Assembly: GCA_965199105.1 (NCBI GenBank)
Contig: CBDAQO010000002.1
Span: 1,426,001-1,490,000, forward strand
DNA length: 64,000 bases
DNA from: LMUY01 sp965199105
Lineage (GTDB): Bacteria; Pseudomonadota; Alphaproteobacteria; Acetobacterales; Acetobacteraceae
Direction of reading: 5' to 3'
Every line of letters starts with the position of its first letter. The first letter of the stretch is position 1. This document shows, one piece after another, positions 63,763 through 64,000 of the stretch. Position numbers and translations under genes: made by a program. The notes beneath the pieces were generated by a model that saw only the letters and a list, made by a program, of their open reading frames with translations, did no database searches and was not told the DNA's origin.

Positions 63763-64000
63763 ATGTCCGACACCACGCTCTTCCACGTCAAGCCGTCGAT
63801 TGCCGCCTCCGCCCAGGTCAATGGCGAGAAATACCGGCTGATGATGAACCATGCCGCGCGTGATCCGGACCATTTCTGGGCCGAGCAAGCCCGCCGCATC
63901 CCCTGGCTGCGCGAGCCGACGCTGATCAAGACCAGCTCGTTCGAAGGCGACGTGTCGATCAAGTGGTTCGAGGACGGCAAGCTGAACGCCTCGGTGGCCT
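63763..64000 (+). CDS. acs: acetyl-CoA synthetase (partial, N-terminus)
   Basis: The first 79 residues of acetyl-CoA synthetase, cut by the window edge: MSDTTLFHVKPSIAASAQVN, then GEKYRLMMNHAARDPDHFWA and FEDGKLNAS. The KWFEDGKLNAS-type sequence is a clear N-terminal mark. ATG at 63763 follows AGGGGAA. It activates acetate for entry into the TCA cycle. Confidence 0.93.
   Translation, partial: MSDTTLFHVKPSIAASAQVNGEKYRLMMNHAARDPDHFWAEQARRIPWLREPTLIKTSSFEGDVSIKWFEDGKLNASVA

Overview
The window is GC-rich, gene-dense chromosomal DNA from an alphaproteobacterium, most likely Rhodospirillales/Acetobacteraceae. This is inferred from the TCA block mdh-sucC-sucD-sucA-sucB, a cysteine-poor L36, a class II (B12) ribonucleotide reductase, ccm system I cytochrome c maturation genes and a squalene-type (C30) carotenoid cluster. 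No rRNA, CRISPR array, prophage or intact transposon was seen. Two tRNAs are present: Met(CAT) and Ala(CGC).

Layout. 1-7.8 kb: a peptide-uptake operon on the minus strand (two M19 dipeptidases, a solute-binding protein, the first part of a DppB-type permease) with its LysR regulator, divergent from a class III CoA-transferase and a gamma-glutamyltransferase. 7.8-9.6 kb: a divergent TetR/aldo-keto reductase pair, followed by a palindromic intergenic repeat. 9.9-15.4 kb: a carotenoid modification operon (two CrtI/CrtN-type flavoproteins, acyltransferase, glycosyltransferase, DUF2141). 15.6-22.6 kb: recJ, a CcdA antitoxin remnant, a Tat-exported three-subunit molybdenum aldehyde oxidoreductase like E. 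coli PaoABC, and a convergent Tat-signal SDR. 22.7-35.8 kb: mixed metabolic genes (ATP-grasp, metallophosphoesterase, Rmf-like peptide, degenerate SDR with amidase, EAL protein, PmtA-like methyltransferase, nitroreductase, M20 hydrolase, esterase, GlfT2-like galactofuranosyltransferase). 35.9-46.9 kb: OmpA-type porin, tRNA-Met, nrdJ, an orphan molybdenum hydroxylase subunit, a chemoreceptor, entericidin, TPR protein, rpmJ, an SDR and small ORFs. 47-56.8 kb: the TCA operon, zapE, a small exported Cys peptide, a 2OG oxygenase and tRNA-Ala. 57-64 kb: YggT, an SDHAF4-type assembly factor, ccmCDE-orf-FGHI, YciI and EVE proteins and the start of acs.

How the genes fit together. The TCA operon supplies 2-oxoglutarate dehydrogenase E1/E2, succinyl-CoA synthetase and malate dehydrogenase; the nearby SDHAF4 protein and Ccm operon serve flavinylation of succinate dehydrogenase and heme attachment to respiratory cytochromes. 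The carotenoid cluster looks like the late steps (oxidation, glycosylation, acylation) for an acyl-glycosyl C30 xanthophyll, with precursor genes outside the window. Several small genes (Rmf-like, SDHAF4, CcdA remnant) were found by translating the intergenic sequence by eye. No wholly new multi-gene defence or mobile system was identified. The most unusual items are the Tat-exported SDR beside the PaoABC-like enzyme, M19 paralogs lacking the usual N-terminal zinc motif, the GlfT2-like enzyme in an alphaproteobacterium, and a lower-GC coiled-coil ORF inserted in the ccm operon.
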